Positions 25,600 through 36,036 of a DNA stretch of 64,000 nucleotides are shown in pieces. Within the stretch, counting starts at the first letter, position 1, and each line of letters starts with the position of its first letter. The stretch comes from Atrina japonica. Lineage: Eukaryota > Mollusca > Bivalvia > Pterioida > Pinnidae. The stretch is from contig BROG01000153.1 of NCBI GenBank assembly GCA_030159075.1, positions 778,501 through 842,500 of the forward strand. Direction: 5' to 3'. The notes beneath the pieces were generated by a model. It was not told the DNA's origin. It did no database searches and was given only the letters and a program-made list of their open reading frames with translations. Both the position numbers and the translations under genes were made by a program.

Positions 25600-25612
25600 C
25601 CTCGTCGCCAAT

Positions 25613-25795
25613 TGTTTGCGTCTACCTTGTAGACTTTAACTAACTCGGTCAGTCAAAATAAAACCAACAACCACGTTGTTGCCATTACCGGAAAAATGCT
25701 TTATTTTTCATCATGCGCATACAACAATAATAGGTATACATTGTATACTAGTATTTTGAACCGAGTCCGGATTTACATGATAACAATCCGTAACA
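25613..25795 (-). repeat. 5' LTR of the gypsy element
   Basis: Followed outwards by GTTAC; followed inwards (in element orientation) by the putative primer-binding site. Confidence 0.95.
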
Positions 25796-26119
25796 GTTAC
25801 GGCGTTAACGGCCATATTAAAGTTATGGCCCGTTTCAGATTACAGATGGTGTATAACGGGTACATTTCCAACATTATAAATTCATGATTATATTTATATT
25901 ATCGTTTTTATATTCTGAGTGCCTTATCATCCCTAGTTTTCTAATACATAATACTTCAAGACCGATTTCCCGAAGACATTCTTCGGCACCTGAAGTGTCT
26001 CCTGCGCTGGAGACTATTTCTGATTGATTTAACATCAAAGATTTGATTGGTTGATTATCTCGTGGCCACATGTTAATAAGTCGTTCGTACGAGACAGTCA
26101 ACCAATAAAAAAAGTGGCA

Positions 26120-26310
26120 TTATATAGTAAGAACGAGATAATATATTGTGGGAACGACATAAAAACTTGTGGGAACGAGATAATTATCTTGTGGGAACGA
26201 GATATTACTTGTGGGAACGAAATGAAAATAATTTTCCAAGCATAAATATCTTTTGGGAACGAGATAAAAAAAAATTTCCAAGCATAAATATTTTGTGGGA
26301 ACTTCGTCTT
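26120..26310. repeat. Short tandem repeat with TTGTGGGAACGAGATAA unit
   Basis: About seven degenerate units of 20-30 bases. Confidence 0.8.
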
Positions 26311-26527
26311 AGCTCAATATTATCTTTCATTACATAAATTACCTATTGTGTTTGTATTACCCCGACATGAATTGAGATACGCTTTATCAATAACATTAGC
26401 ATGTAATCTGGTCGTCAAAGGTTTAATAATTGAGACGTAAACCATAAATGTACGCGAAAAAGAATTTTTAACCATATTGTGAAATAGATCTTTGAGAAAA
26501 TTTCTGTACCCAGTTTATCCTTACCTT

Positions 26528-26805
26528 AAGAGCCGGCCTGGCTCAGTCGGTAGCGCGCTCGACTCTTGATTGTGAGTTCGAGTCCAGCCGGCGGCAGGTC
26601 GGATTCCTGTCCTTTGGAATACACTGAAACGGAGGTACCGTGTCACAATAGTTGTTGGCACATCAAAGAACCATCTCTGCTCAATGGCCGTAAGTGCCGA
26701 GAATAGGACAAAATTAGAAACCATTCACCGGCATTTAGTGACGTCTCCATATGAGTGAAATATTCTTGAGTGGGACAATAAACAACAATAAAACAAACAA
26801 ATATC
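26528..26805 (+). mobile_element. tRNA-derived SINE, family 2 (Lys-like head)
   Basis: The head GCCGGCCTGGCTCAGTCGG with box B GAGTTCGAGTCC resembles tRNA-Lys (CTT at the anticodon place). The body contains CTCAATGGCCGTAAGTGCCG and CCGGCATTTAGTGACGTCTC, and the tail is AAACAACAATAAAACAAAC. Other copies lie at 40806, 47588 (end only), 50960 (minus) and 59010 (minus). Confidence 0.88.
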
Positions 26806-28080
26806 ATAGCCTTGAAATTTATTTATGGCAAAGTGGCGTTGTTCTACGTAATATACTTATACTAAGCATATATTGGAATGGTAAATTGCCATTTACTATT
26901 AATTAGCAAATTTTCGGGTACTCGCATTGCCCATCTGTAAAAGCAGTTACGTTCTGCCCACACGTGTAAATGCACGAATAAATCACCGGGTAATTTGTAA
27001 GTCAAACATCCCATAGTGTTTAATGACATTGAAATCAATTCAACCTCGACAGCTGCATCTCGATAAAAGTTCCTGGTGTAACAGTTGTGTCACATACAAC
27101 ACCAAGAGACAAACGTTTATACGTGTATATCTAGTGGTGCTCTTCAAACAACATTCACCATCTATATCATTAGACAGTAACATTCAATATTGACTAAATA
27201 TATCAAATACTCTTCTTAGTTTGCTTGAGCTCTTACTGTAAATATCCATCTGTCGTATTATTATTATTATTATTATCATTATTATTGTCGATTACCGACC
27301 TTTGATTTCCTCGATATATGTGTTGATTTCGTTTCACCTACATGACAATAATAAAATCATTAACACAAGTGCCCAGTGTCCGTAAAACCCTTATCTTGTC
27401 CAGAGGTTGACTGATTTCCGACACATTACAAGTGTACTTTACGGGTCACAGAAACTTCTAGTCGTTAAACAATTATCAAAAAATAAATGAAACTCGAAAT
27501 TAACCGGATTTTATCCACATATTCAGACAAAACGTCCTCTTTGTTTCCATTCCCAAAACATTCTGCATAAAATACTCACGTTTCGAAACGGCCGTCTCTC
27601 GATTTGACACCATTATTTGTATCGCCTTTCAAAGAAATCAGGTCGGATGGAAATGTAACGGTCAACATAACAAACTAGTCTGTGGAATTGACTCCTACAC
27701 TGGACACTTGACTTAATTAATAAATTAAAACCCTGGCCAAAATAAAATTTTGTCAGTTGTCATATATTTTACTATTTTAAATGCAGGTCATGTAAAACTA
27801 GTTCAAAATACATGTTTTGTCCAATACTTTTGGTGGTCATGTTTCATCACACTCAACACAATCATGTAGCAGAGCACCTATGCCTTAAAAGTGAAAAAAA
27901 AAATCTTGGGAGGAAGTGAAACAACAATATAGCACCTAGTAGGGTTCATCTAGCTAAGTACAGTGAGTAGTGATAACTGATCATATACGGATGTAAACAC
28001 TTTCATCACCAAGTAATTTTATGGTATGCTCTTTTCTATTGGCTTTGACCAGTGTGTTATGTGGGGTTGAAAAGAATAAA
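26806..28080. other. No gene; one dispersed segment
   Basis: 27340-27525 matches, in inverted orientation, 47690-47890 (shared GTAAAACCCTTRTCTTGTCC and CCGACACATTACAAGTG). A short (TTA)n run lies near 27260. No ORF was recognised. Confidence 0.5.
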
Positions 28081-28084
28081 TCTG

Positions 28085-28272
28085 ACTATAGATAGGGCTG
28101 TTATATAGTATTATATACTGATTATAGATAGGGATGATATATAATATCATACACTGACTATAGGTAGGGCTGATATATAATAACATACATTGACTATAGA
28201 TAGGGCTGATATATAATATTATGTACTAACTACAGATAAGACTGATATATAATATTATACACTGACTATAGA
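28085..28272. repeat. Tandem repeat, about 38-bp unit, at the left edge of the Polinton-like element
   Basis: Five units of TGACTATAGATAGGGCTGAT plus TATATAATATTATACAC variants. One more partial copy, CTACTATAGGTAGGGCT, lies just right of the element at 40395, so the element sits inside this repeat. Confidence 0.85.
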
Positions 28273-28866
28273 TTGGTCAATTCAAATGCGCGCCATGGAG
28301 TCGCCTGTGACGTCATACCGGAAGTGCGTCATACCGGAAGTGAGGTCATGTTGTCATGGCAATAAGCAGAAAGAGCCAATCGTTGAGCTTGGAGGCGTGT
28401 CTATGAGCGGAAGTGGAAGGTTGTGGGGGCGGCCATTTTGGTTAAGGAGCCAATGAGAGCCTTCGTTACAAGAGGTTGGGGTCACGAGAAGTCACGTGAG
28501 TTCACGAGAAGTCAACGGGAAGAGAGAGAAGTTGGGTTTTTCCAGTTTTGAGCTGAGAGTGAATCTATTTTTCGAACCGAAACTTTGGGTTTTTCCAGTT
28601 TTGAGCTGAGAGTGAATCTATTTTTAGAACCGAAACTTTGGGTTTTTCCAGGTTTGTGAAACTCGTAGTTGGTGGCGCCACCGTCGGTGAAACTCGTAGT
28701 TGGTGGCGCCACCGTCGTTGAGAGTTGTGTATCATGCGCATGTGTGAGAAGCGGTAGGCCGAGCCCGTCACTGTTAGTCGTCGAGAGTTCTGTTTCAAGT
28801 GCGCAAGCGCGAGAAGCTGTAGGCCGAGCTCGACTCAAGCTTGTACTAAGACTTGTAGAGTAAATG
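28272..28866 (+). repeat. Left terminal inverted repeat
   Basis: Matches the reverse complement of 39745-40297. It contains two CATACCGGAAGTG units with a TGACGTCA, inverted and direct CCAAT boxes, GGGGGCGGCCATTTTGG, a CACGTG, a duplicated segment of about 53 bp (TTTTTCCAGTTTTGAGCTGA block) and a duplicated GTTGGTGGCGCCACCGTCG block. It lacks the outermost 100 bp seen at the right end. Confidence 0.9.
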
Positions 28867-28904
28867 TATAGTGATGGGTCTAAACATATAGTAATAAAAA
28901 TTTC

Positions 28905-29000
28905 AAACACTCACCCTATGCTGGTAGTGGTTTTTTTCTGACGATGTTGACTCTTCGAGCTGCGGATTGCAAATGAGCTCTCAGAGGTCTAACTGAACCT
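28905..29000. repeat. Inner inverted repeat segment, left copy
   Basis: TTCTGACGATGTTGACTCTT and AATGAGCTCTCAG match 38890-38960 in inverted orientation. ACACTCACCCTATGCT recurs at 29083. On the minus strand it reads GGGTGAGTGTTT, a good splice-donor consensus. Confidence 0.7.
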
Positions 29001-29120
29001 ATACTCTAGTCATGTGACTTTTTTTTTTTCTATTTTTAGTGCATGGAAAATAATTTTGTCCGATCCAATAAAAAATGAAACACTCACCCTATGCTAAAAG
29101 TAGTGGATTTTTCTTATGAT

Positions 29121-29182
29121 TGTCATGTTTTAATTTTTGAATTTACCACCCCCCAAGTAAATTCAAAAATTAAAACATGACA
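29121..29182. promoter_or_regulatory. Perfect 25-bp hairpin enclosing the PolB start codon
   Basis: 29121-29145 is the exact reverse complement of 29158-29182, with a 12-base C-rich loop (29146-29157). The polymerase ATG (29177-29179) lies inside the right arm. It could limit translation, act as a DNA-level cruciform, or mark a replication or protein-binding site. Confidence 0.85.
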
Positions 29183-32100
29183 GTCAATATACAGCATCCA
29201 TCTTTAAAAAGTGAAGTGTGGGTAGAATTTACGGATGCTAAAGACCTGAATGCTGATCTACTGATGGAGAAAATTGAGAAAGTGCAACAGAGTAATGAAA
29301 ATTTTAGAATCGAAGATGGGTCTACCACCCTGTCAGTAATCCATGTCATACAACCTGTAGGTAGCGGGGGTGGAAAACGAAAATATCATCTCAGTGTTGA
29401 TAAAAAGGTGTTTGTGAACAAGAAACAAAGTTTGATACAGATCAAGAATACAGACAAGACCTGTTTAGCTCGTGCTATTGTAGTTGGTCGTTTTCATTGT
29501 CAGAAACCTGGACTTGGAGATGGAGACAAGTACAAAAACTGGCAACGCTATTGGAAAACTTTGATTTATGGTGATTGCAAGTAGACATACTCTTCAAACG
29601 ACGAGAAGCTCATGCCTTAATGCAACAAGCTGGATGTGATCCCCAGAAAGAGAGTGGACCTGAAGAATGGCAACGTTTTCAAACTGTGTTGTTACCCCAC
29701 TACCGTTTGAAAATCTACGAACTGAATACCAATGCAAAACGATTGACATTAAATGTACTGTATAGTGGTGTAGGATCGGGGGCTCCCATTCACGTCTTAT
29801 ACGATGATCACCATTACGATTGTATCGTATCTATGCCTGGACTCTTGGAATATAATTACTATTGTGACCGTTGTGATGTGGGTTATAATCATATAGAAGA
29901 TCACCGATGCCCTCAATGCTGCTTTCGTTGTTTTGCACCTTGGCCCTGTGTTCCCGACAACACGATAAAACCTATAGAATGTACACATTGTCAGGGGACA
30001 TTCACATCGACTCGGTGTTACGAGAATCATTTGAAACCTTATAGTAGTAATACGACCAAGACTCCATGTCAGCTAATGACTCGATGTCCCACTTGTCAAG
30101 TATGGATGAGTAAGAAACAATTCACACAACCCACTGCTGTCAAGAAAAGAAGAAAAAATGTCGCCATTGTAAACAGATCGTGGATCTAGACCATCGTTGT
30201 TTTATACAACGGATCCCTTCTCAGGATGAATCATCTTCACCCCCTTATTACATTTTCTATGATTTTGAGTGTACCCAGGATACCGGAGAACACAAACCTA
30301 ATCTATGTATTGCTCATCGAGTATGTCCCCAGTGTACATCCGATGATTGGTGTGAGCAATGTAAAACCATGGCGGATCATCGTATTACATTCCGAGGTCC
30401 CACGACACTCACTGATTTTTTGACTTGGTTATTTCAAACGACCGTGTATGATGACATACATCAAAGGGAGAAACTTTTACATGATGGAGCTATAGCTATT
30501 GCTCATAACTTTAAAGGGTACGATGGACAATTTATTTTACATCATCTGGTACATCATGCCTGTGAAAAACCTGATGTGATCATGAACGGTTCTAAGATTA
30601 TGTCTATGACGGCTGGAAACATCAGGTTTAAAGACTCGTGTAATTTCTTGTCATTTCCTTTAGCTTCGTTACCTAAAGCTTTTGGATTGACTGAACTCAA
30701 GAAAGGCTACTTTCCGCATTTGTTCAATACAGAAGCTAATGCTGATTACATAGGAGTATATCCCCCAGCTATGTATTACAACCCAGAAGGTATGAAACCT
30801 GATGTCCGTCTTGATTTTGAAGCGTGGTATCAAGACCAAATTCAAAAGGGTGAGATTTTTCATTTGCAATGCGAATTAGAAGAATACTGTGAATCGGACG
30901 TGACTATTTTGCGACAAGCTTGCATGCATTTTCAAAGCATGTGTTTGAAACTAACCGATGTGGACCCCTTTGCTGAATCGATTACGTTTGCCAGTACGGG
31001 GAATATAGCCTATCGTCGCAATCATATGCAAAAAGATACGATTGGTATCATACCTCCGCGGGGATATCCTTCACCACGACAGTATTCCACCCTAGCATTA
31101 CGCTGGTTGAGTTGGAAAGAACATGAAACTGGTCAAACGATTAGACATGCTCGTCAGGGAGGGGAAGATATAAGTCCAAGTAGGATCTTATCGTGTGGAT
31201 GGTTATCATGAAGACTCTCGCACCATTTACGAGTTTCATGGCTGTTTTTTGGCACGACGGATGTCCCTTGTGTTTTTCCCAACTTAAAGCAAGAGCAACA
31301 CCCGTTTCACCCTTCTTTGACGTATGAAGAAGTGTATCAAAAGACTTAGAGAGAGATCAGTATTTGCGTCAACACTATCAAGTAGAAACGTTGTGGGAAC
31401 ATGACTATCGTCAAAGGTACAAGACGGATCCAGAGTTTCAACATTTCATTGATAAAACGTATGAAGATTTTCCCGACCCGTTAGTTCCTAAAGATGCTTT
31501 ATTTGGAGGTCGAAACGAATGCCACTCGTTTGCTATGTGAAGAAGGAGACATTCGTTACGTGGATGTATGTTCTTTGTACCCGTTTGTCTTGAAACATGG
31601 GACATTTCCTATTGGACACCCAGACGTGATTACACATGATTTCAAAAGTCTAGATCAATATTTTGAACTGGTACAATGTCGAGTTATTCCTCCTCGTCAT
31701 CTGTTTCACCCCGTGTTACCTTATCGGTTTGCAGGAGGAAAGCTACTTTTTCCTTTCTTATGTCGTACTTGTGCTCAACAAGGAATCGAACAGGAGTTGG
31801 GTATGAGTTATCGATGCTCTCATACGAATCAAGAACGACGTTTGTTAGGTACATGGACGACGTGTGAATTGAATAAAGCTATAGAAAAAGGTTATGTGCT
31901 CGATCGTATCTTTGAAGTATGGCATTTCCCTGATCAGTCCAATACTTTATTTCGTAGCTATATTGATCAGTTTCTCCAGATTAAGCAACAAGCTAGTGGT
32001 TTTCCTGCTTCCTGTCAAACAGTAGAAGATCGTCGTCAGTACCTCAAAGAGATTGAAACGAGAGAACAACTGATCATACGAGAAGAAGATGTAGAAAAGA

Positions 32101-32840
32101 ATCCTATCTTACGGACCATTGCTAAACTGTTTCTGAACTGTTTGTGGGGTAAATTTGCTCAGCGGACTAATTTACCTCAGACACAGTATGTGGAGAGTTA
32201 CGAAGCATTACAACAGTTACTTCAAGATGATACTCGTGAGATATTACATTTAGAACTGATTCCAAATGACGAAGGCCATGATGAGCTAGACATGATGCTG
32301 GTGAATTCAAAACCAAAGGATGACTTTGATGAACCCAATGGTTTTAGCAATGTAGTGTTAGCAGCCTTTACGACGTCTTTAGCACGGTTACATCTCTATG
32401 CCACCCTTGAACGTTTGGGAGAACGTGTGTTATATTTTGATACAGACAGTATCATTTATCAACACGATCCACAGCAGTGGAATCCTACTATCATAAACAG
32501 TTTAGGAGGATGGACAGACGAATTAGATGGCGATTCTATCTTATCCTTTGTCTCGGGAGGTCCTAAAAATTATGCGTACAAGACTCGTCAGGACAAAACG
32601 GTGTGTAAAGTCAAAGGGATCACTTTTGATAGTCGTACCACTTCTACAATCAACGTAGATACATTGAAACAGTTGTTACGTGGTCAACAAAAGAAAGTAC
32701 TGGTATCGTACCCTCATAAGATCATGCGAACGAAACAACATAAAGTCAAAACACAGGCGATGACTAAAGAAGTGCGTGTGTCGTGTATGATAAGAGGACA
32801 TCGCATTGAAAACTTTTGTACTTTACCTTATGGTTATTGA
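29177..32840 (+). pseudogene. polB: Protein-primed family B DNA polymerase (frameshifted)
   Basis: Replicates the element from a protein primer. ORF pieces lie at 29177-29584, 29575-30189, 30180-31211 and 31494-32840. In order: an N-terminal domain; a Cys-rich segment (CDRCDVGY, CPQCCFRC, CPTCQVW) at 29850-30110; Exo I DFECTQD at 30263; Exo II HNFKGYDGQF at about 30505; Exo III YCESDV at about 30887; the linker motif HARQGGED near 31150; motif A DVCSLYPF at about 31565; motif B LFLNCLWGKFAQR near 32127; motif C DTDS at 32439-32450; then GPKNYAYK. All catalytic Asp/Glu residues are present. Frame changes fall near 29575, 30180 and in 31200-31490. The stop is followed at once by AATAAA (32839 onward) and a second AATAAA, so this mRNA appears polyadenylated. 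Confidence 0.92.
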
Positions 32841-32894
32841 ATAAAGTTTTTTGAGTAATAAAATGTAAGAAACTTGACTTTGGTGTTGGTGTTG

Positions 32895-32905
32895 ATGATA
32901 TAAAA
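32895..32905 (+). promoter_or_regulatory. TATA box for the virion-like gene
   Basis: GATATAAAAC about 60 bases before the ATG at 32962, just past the polymerase poly(A) signals. Confidence 0.6.
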
Positions 32906-32961
32906 CAGAAGACAGTGACGGGTAGGGGTTCATTGATACAGTGTGATCTCAAGTACACGCA

Positions 32962-33997
32962 TCATGGCGACTCTCGATTCTAAAGATCATGGTAGTTTTT
33001 ACATGGCTTTACCTAGCGATGCTAGTTTAAAAGTCTTTCCCGATAATACCTTAACAGAATTCAAAACTCATTTACCTCAAGCTTTAAGTATGATGGATAG
33101 TGAGTGGGAAGTAGCGTTGAGTGAATTGATCTTTCCCAACTTAATAGAATCGATAACATCAGATGAGAATTACATAGATGTCCTGGTTCCCCTTCACGTT
33201 CCTTTGGAATCCGTCGTGACACCTAAAAATCCCCAGGACCCCCTCTACGTATCCTAAGAAAAAGGAAATGAAATATCGTCAACATGAACGTTTTTACTGT
33301 AGAATTGATTAAAAAGCACGTCTCGTTAGATGATCCCCAGTTGGATCAAGTCATCTCTAAAACTGATACGAAAGTCGGGGATCGCTTTTGTAGGAAGTAT
33401 TTGGAGACTTAAATTTCGTTCGGGGTTTTTATGCGTCTCCTGTTGCTTTAATAGAAGAGATGAAAGTTGGGTTTTTCTAGAGCCTTTCAATATGTCATTG
33501 ATGGGATAGAAGATCTCTCTCATAAAAATACTATTAAATTCAGATATGACTCAGCTTTAGATCGATTCATGATTGAGTTTAAAGGCCGATCCATCTATTC
33601 CGTTCCCTTTTTAATACGTTTTCCAAGTCTACTAGGTTATAAGCTTGGCTTTGAAGCCGTTGACATGAATGAGGAGATGACGAAATGGATCGTCACACAC
33701 ATGCCAAAGTATCCACCCGATTTAAATATTGGTATGAGTGGTATCTATGTCTACAGTAACATTGCCGAAAGTCAAATTGTAGGTTCACAATCGTTACCGT
33801 TATTACGTGTGGTCCCTTTTCAAACGGGTCAATCGCTCAATCATCAACATTGGGAACCTTTTCATTACAATTATGTGGGTTTAAATAAAAAGTATTTTGA
33901 TACCATTGAAATACAATTGAGAGATGACATGGGACGTAAAATTCATTTTCTAGGAGGAAAAGTGATTGCCAAACTTCATTTTCGTCGTGTCATTTAA
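32962..33997 (+). pseudogene. Probable virion (minor capsid-like) protein, frameshifted
   Basis: The start is the ATG at 32962 (context CATCATGG). The N-terminus reads GSFYMALPSDASLKVFPDN, and then EWEVALSELIFPN. The C-terminal half (33467-33997) has GIYVYSNIAESQIVG, LPLLRVVPF, KYFDTIEIQLRDDMGR and AKLHFRR. From memory, this pattern is widespread in proteins encoded next to protein-primed polymerases in animal Polinton/adintovirus-type elements, where a structural role such as minor capsid or penton is suspected. The frame is lost between 33257 and 33467. Length (about 345 codons) is normal for the family. The specific structural role is inference. Confidence 0.6.
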
Positions 33998-34073
33998 AAT
34001 GAAGTGCAACACAGGACTTGGGTCAGTTGATGACCGAGAGTCATCGTGTTCACATCTTGTATTATTTATCAAT

Positions 34074-34483
34074 ATGAATCCGACGAAAAGAGAAAATGGC
34101 ATGACTAAAGCCGTAAGAAAAGAAGATATGAAAAGACGAAAGGGGAGAAACAGAGAGAAGAGAAACAGAGAGAAGAGAAACAGAGAGAAGAAGAAGAGAA
34201 ACAGAGAGAAGAAGGGAAACAGAGAGAAGAAGAAGAACAGAGAGAAAGAATAGGGGAAACGATGGAAGGACAGGAAAAGATAGAAGGAGAGAAAAAGTCA
34301 GAAGGACAGAGAGATGAAGGAAAAGAACAGAGAATGAAAAGAAAGAGGGGACGTCCACGCAAAGTATCCGTAGAGAGAACAAAAGAACAAAGAGAAGAAG
34401 AAGAAAAGGGACAGAGGGAAGGAGTGAAAAGGGGACGTCCACGAAAAAGTAGAACAGGAAAAAATACCCTCATGATATTTTAA
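34074..34483 (+). CDS. Highly basic AT-hook protein
   Basis: The start is the ATG at 34074. The first part (to 34253) is a Lys/Arg/Glu array built of REKRN/REKKN repeats. After a frame change the second ORF (34262-34483) carries two AT-hook cores, KRGRPRK. AT-hooks bind the minor groove of AT-rich DNA, so a DNA-condensing or chromatin-tethering role is reasonable. The repetitive purine tract makes replication slippage or sequencing error at the frame change likely. The antisense ORFs here (Ser/Phe/Leu-rich) are shadows. Confidence 0.6.
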
Positions 34484-34699
34484 TGTTTTCTACGACAATG
34501 GTTAAGCGATTGTCGTCAGTCTCCCATGTACGGTGACACTTTTCATTTACAATTAAATGATAATAATGGCAATCGTGCAGGTATGATGTATCATGTGCAT
34601 AAAGAACAACGACCAGTAGCATGGGATCCTTTTGGTCATCATGTAGACGTACCGATGATACAATTTGTGTTTCAGGACAAAAAACGTAGAAAAATATGA
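34484..34699 (+). CDS. Small ORF in frame behind the AT-hook ORF
   Basis: Only one TAA (34481-34483) separates it from the AT-hook ORF in the same frame. It either starts at its own ATG (34526, 57 codons) or is the C-terminal domain of one longer protein. It contains GDTFHLQLND and AWDPFGHH. The DPFG segment is vaguely like adenovirus-type proteases, but the catalytic His/Cys pattern was not found, so no function is assigned. Confidence 0.4.
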   Translation, partial: CFLRQWLSDCRQSPMYGDTFHLQLNDNNGNRAGMMYHVHKEQRPVAWDPFGHHVDVPMIQFVFQDKKRRKI

Positions 34700-34734
34700 T
34701 GTTTTAGTTCTGATCTAAAAATAGATTTTATGGA

Positions 34735-34746
34735 CCTTATAAAAAG
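34735..34746 (+). promoter_or_regulatory. TATA box for the BIR gene
   Basis: CTTATAAAAAGG about 65 bases before the ATG at 34807. A tiny upstream ORF (ATG at 34789, four codons) intervenes. Confidence 0.6.
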
Positions 34747-34806
34747 GGAGTGAGAATGCACATCAGGGACCATTCACTCTCAGACACGATGGAAAGAACA
34801 TAAAGT

Positions 34807-35336
34807 ATGGAAACTTTATTTTCATCGACGATGGATGCTAGTCAGACCGTCACGGATAGTGCTCCCATGAACCGAGACATGATGGATAGTGTACCACGAG
34901 TTCATCGAGTAGAAGTAGATAGTGTACCACGAGCTCATCGGGTTGAAGTGGATAGCGTACCGAGAGTCAATCTGATAGAAGTGACAAGGACTCCACCTAC
35001 CGAAAGGAGACAAGGTGTGACCACTTTTAAACTAAGACCTGCTACCGTCAGAGGGTTGTCGTTTCATCAGGAATTAAGAATACCTTTAGCCTTGCCTAAT
35101 TTTTGTACGTATGAATCCAGGTACCTGACGTTTATAAAGATCATTGGCCCAAATATCTACCGGGACCTAAACAGACAGAATTAGCCAGAGCAGGATTTGT
35201 GTATTTAGGGAACAGTGACCACGTTCAGTGTTTTTCTTGTGGCATCTGTTTAAAAGATTGGGAATGGAGCGATAATGCTTTTACAGAACATCGACGTTGG
35301 TCTAAAGATTGTGCTTTCAGTCAGTTGCTGATATAA
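34807..35336 (+). pseudogene. BIR-domain (IAP-like) protein, frameshifted
   Basis: BIR domains bind zinc and are found in inhibitors of apoptosis. The N-terminal part (34807-35110) has three tandem 11-residue repeats of the type VDSVPRVHRVE, then a linker. After a 1-base frame change near 35115-35150 comes a single BIR domain: HWP, ARAGFVYLGNSDHVQCFSCG, then W, EHRRW and CAF. Zinc ligands C-x2-C...H-x6-C are all visible. It ends at TAA 35334-35336. There is no RING finger, so this is a short single-BIR form of about 175 codons. Bivalve genomes are rich in BIR genes, so capture from the host is plausible. An anti-apoptotic function is inference. Confidence 0.8.
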
Positions 35337-35445
35337 ACATAACACAAACAAAAACAAAAAAACCCTGTGTGGAGCCTCCCTTCTGGGAACATCCAAGTGG
35401 CTGACGGGAACGAGTCTAAATATAGAATAATAAGAAGAAGAACGG

Positions 35446-35453
35446 CTATAAAG
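35446..35453 (+). promoter_or_regulatory. TATA box for the CCHC gene
   Basis: CTATAAAG about 50 bases before the ATG at 35500. Confidence 0.55.
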
Positions 35454-35499
35454 TAAAGTGAAGTGCAGTGACCAAACATCATTTGAATCAGTCATCAAC

Positions 35500-36036
35500 A
35501 TGAGTTATCCAGGCTTGTCACAGACGCACCCAAATTATTCACCTAATATTACACCTTACCTAGAAGGGGCCGATGAGTTTGATGAAGTTCTAAAAACGTT
35601 AGACCAGTTGCAAGAAAAACAAGAAAATGATGCGACCCAGGGAATGTTACGTGATGCCTTGCTATCCACATTACAGAAAATGAGGGAAGAACTCACGACT
35701 ATTACAACTACTCTGAAAGAATTGAAGGATAACGTACAGCCAGGAGTCAGAACATCGTATATGGGGTACGAATATAAGCCTACGCCACAGACTGATCCTT
35801 GTTTCATTTGTGGTGAAATTGGACATTGGTCTCCTAGATGTCCTAAGAATAACGAGTCGGCAACAACACCAACAACAACAGCAACGAAAGTAGAACCTGA
35901 GAACAAAAAAGAAAATCGATCTCGTCAATCGGACCAGTGTTATAAATGTCATCAGTCAGGTCATTGGGTTTATGAATGTCCCGAACAGACTTCAACAGGG
36001 GTCAAACGTAAACTCAACTTGATGCTCAAGAAGTGA
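35500..36036 (+). CDS. Coiled-coil protein with two CCHC zinc knuckles
   Basis: Intact ORF of 178 codons from the ATG at 35500 (an in-frame ATG at 35458 lies too close to the TATA box). Residues about 20-80 are rich in Glu/Leu/Lys and likely coiled coil. They are followed by CFICGEIGHWSPRCP and, after a Thr/Pro/Lys linker, CYKCHQSGHWVYECP, both of the CX2CX4HX4C knuckle type. The tail is basic. Such knuckles bind single-stranded nucleic acid, and the layout recalls retroviral nucleocapsid. A role in genome binding or packaging is possible but unproven. It is one of the few undamaged genes of the element. Confidence 0.75.
   Translation: MSYPGLSQTHPNYSPNITPYLEGADEFDEVLKTLDQLQEKQENDATQGMLRDALLSTLQKMREELTTITTTLKELKDNVQPGVRTSYMGYEYKPTPQTDPCFICGEIGHWSPRCPKNNESATTPTTTATKVEPENKKENRSRQSDQCYKCHQSGHWVYECPEQTSTGVKRKLNLMLKK

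Larger units (their letters stand above)
21082..25795 (-). mobile_element. Complete Ty3/gypsy LTR retrotransposon
   Basis: The element is 4,714 bp long. LTRs of 182-183 bp (21082-21263 and 25613-25795) differ visibly only by one base change and one T. In element orientation they start TGTTACGG and end with TG...CA-type termini. A perfect 5-bp duplication GTTAC flanks it (21077-21081 and 25796-25800). Just inside the 5' LTR is TGGCGACGAGGATGG, a plausible tRNA primer-binding site. A polypurine tract GGTGGGGAGGAA (at 21264-21276, reverse) abuts the 3' LTR. Gene order is gag, protease, RT, RNase H, integrase (gypsy order). Several frameshifts break the reading frame. Confidence 0.95.

Noticed and set aside
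26528..26600. tRNA-Lys gene
   Set aside because: The tRNA-like part lacks a matching acceptor stem and is joined to a SINE body and tail that recur elsewhere. The same holds for the tRNA-like head at 12405.
34062..34473. Minus-strand Ser/Leu/Phe-rich ORFs
   Set aside because: Antisense shadow of the purine-rich AT-hook gene.
34526..34699. Adenovirus-type protease
   Set aside because: Only a DPFG segment is reminiscent; the catalytic His and Cys contexts were not found and the ORF is too short.
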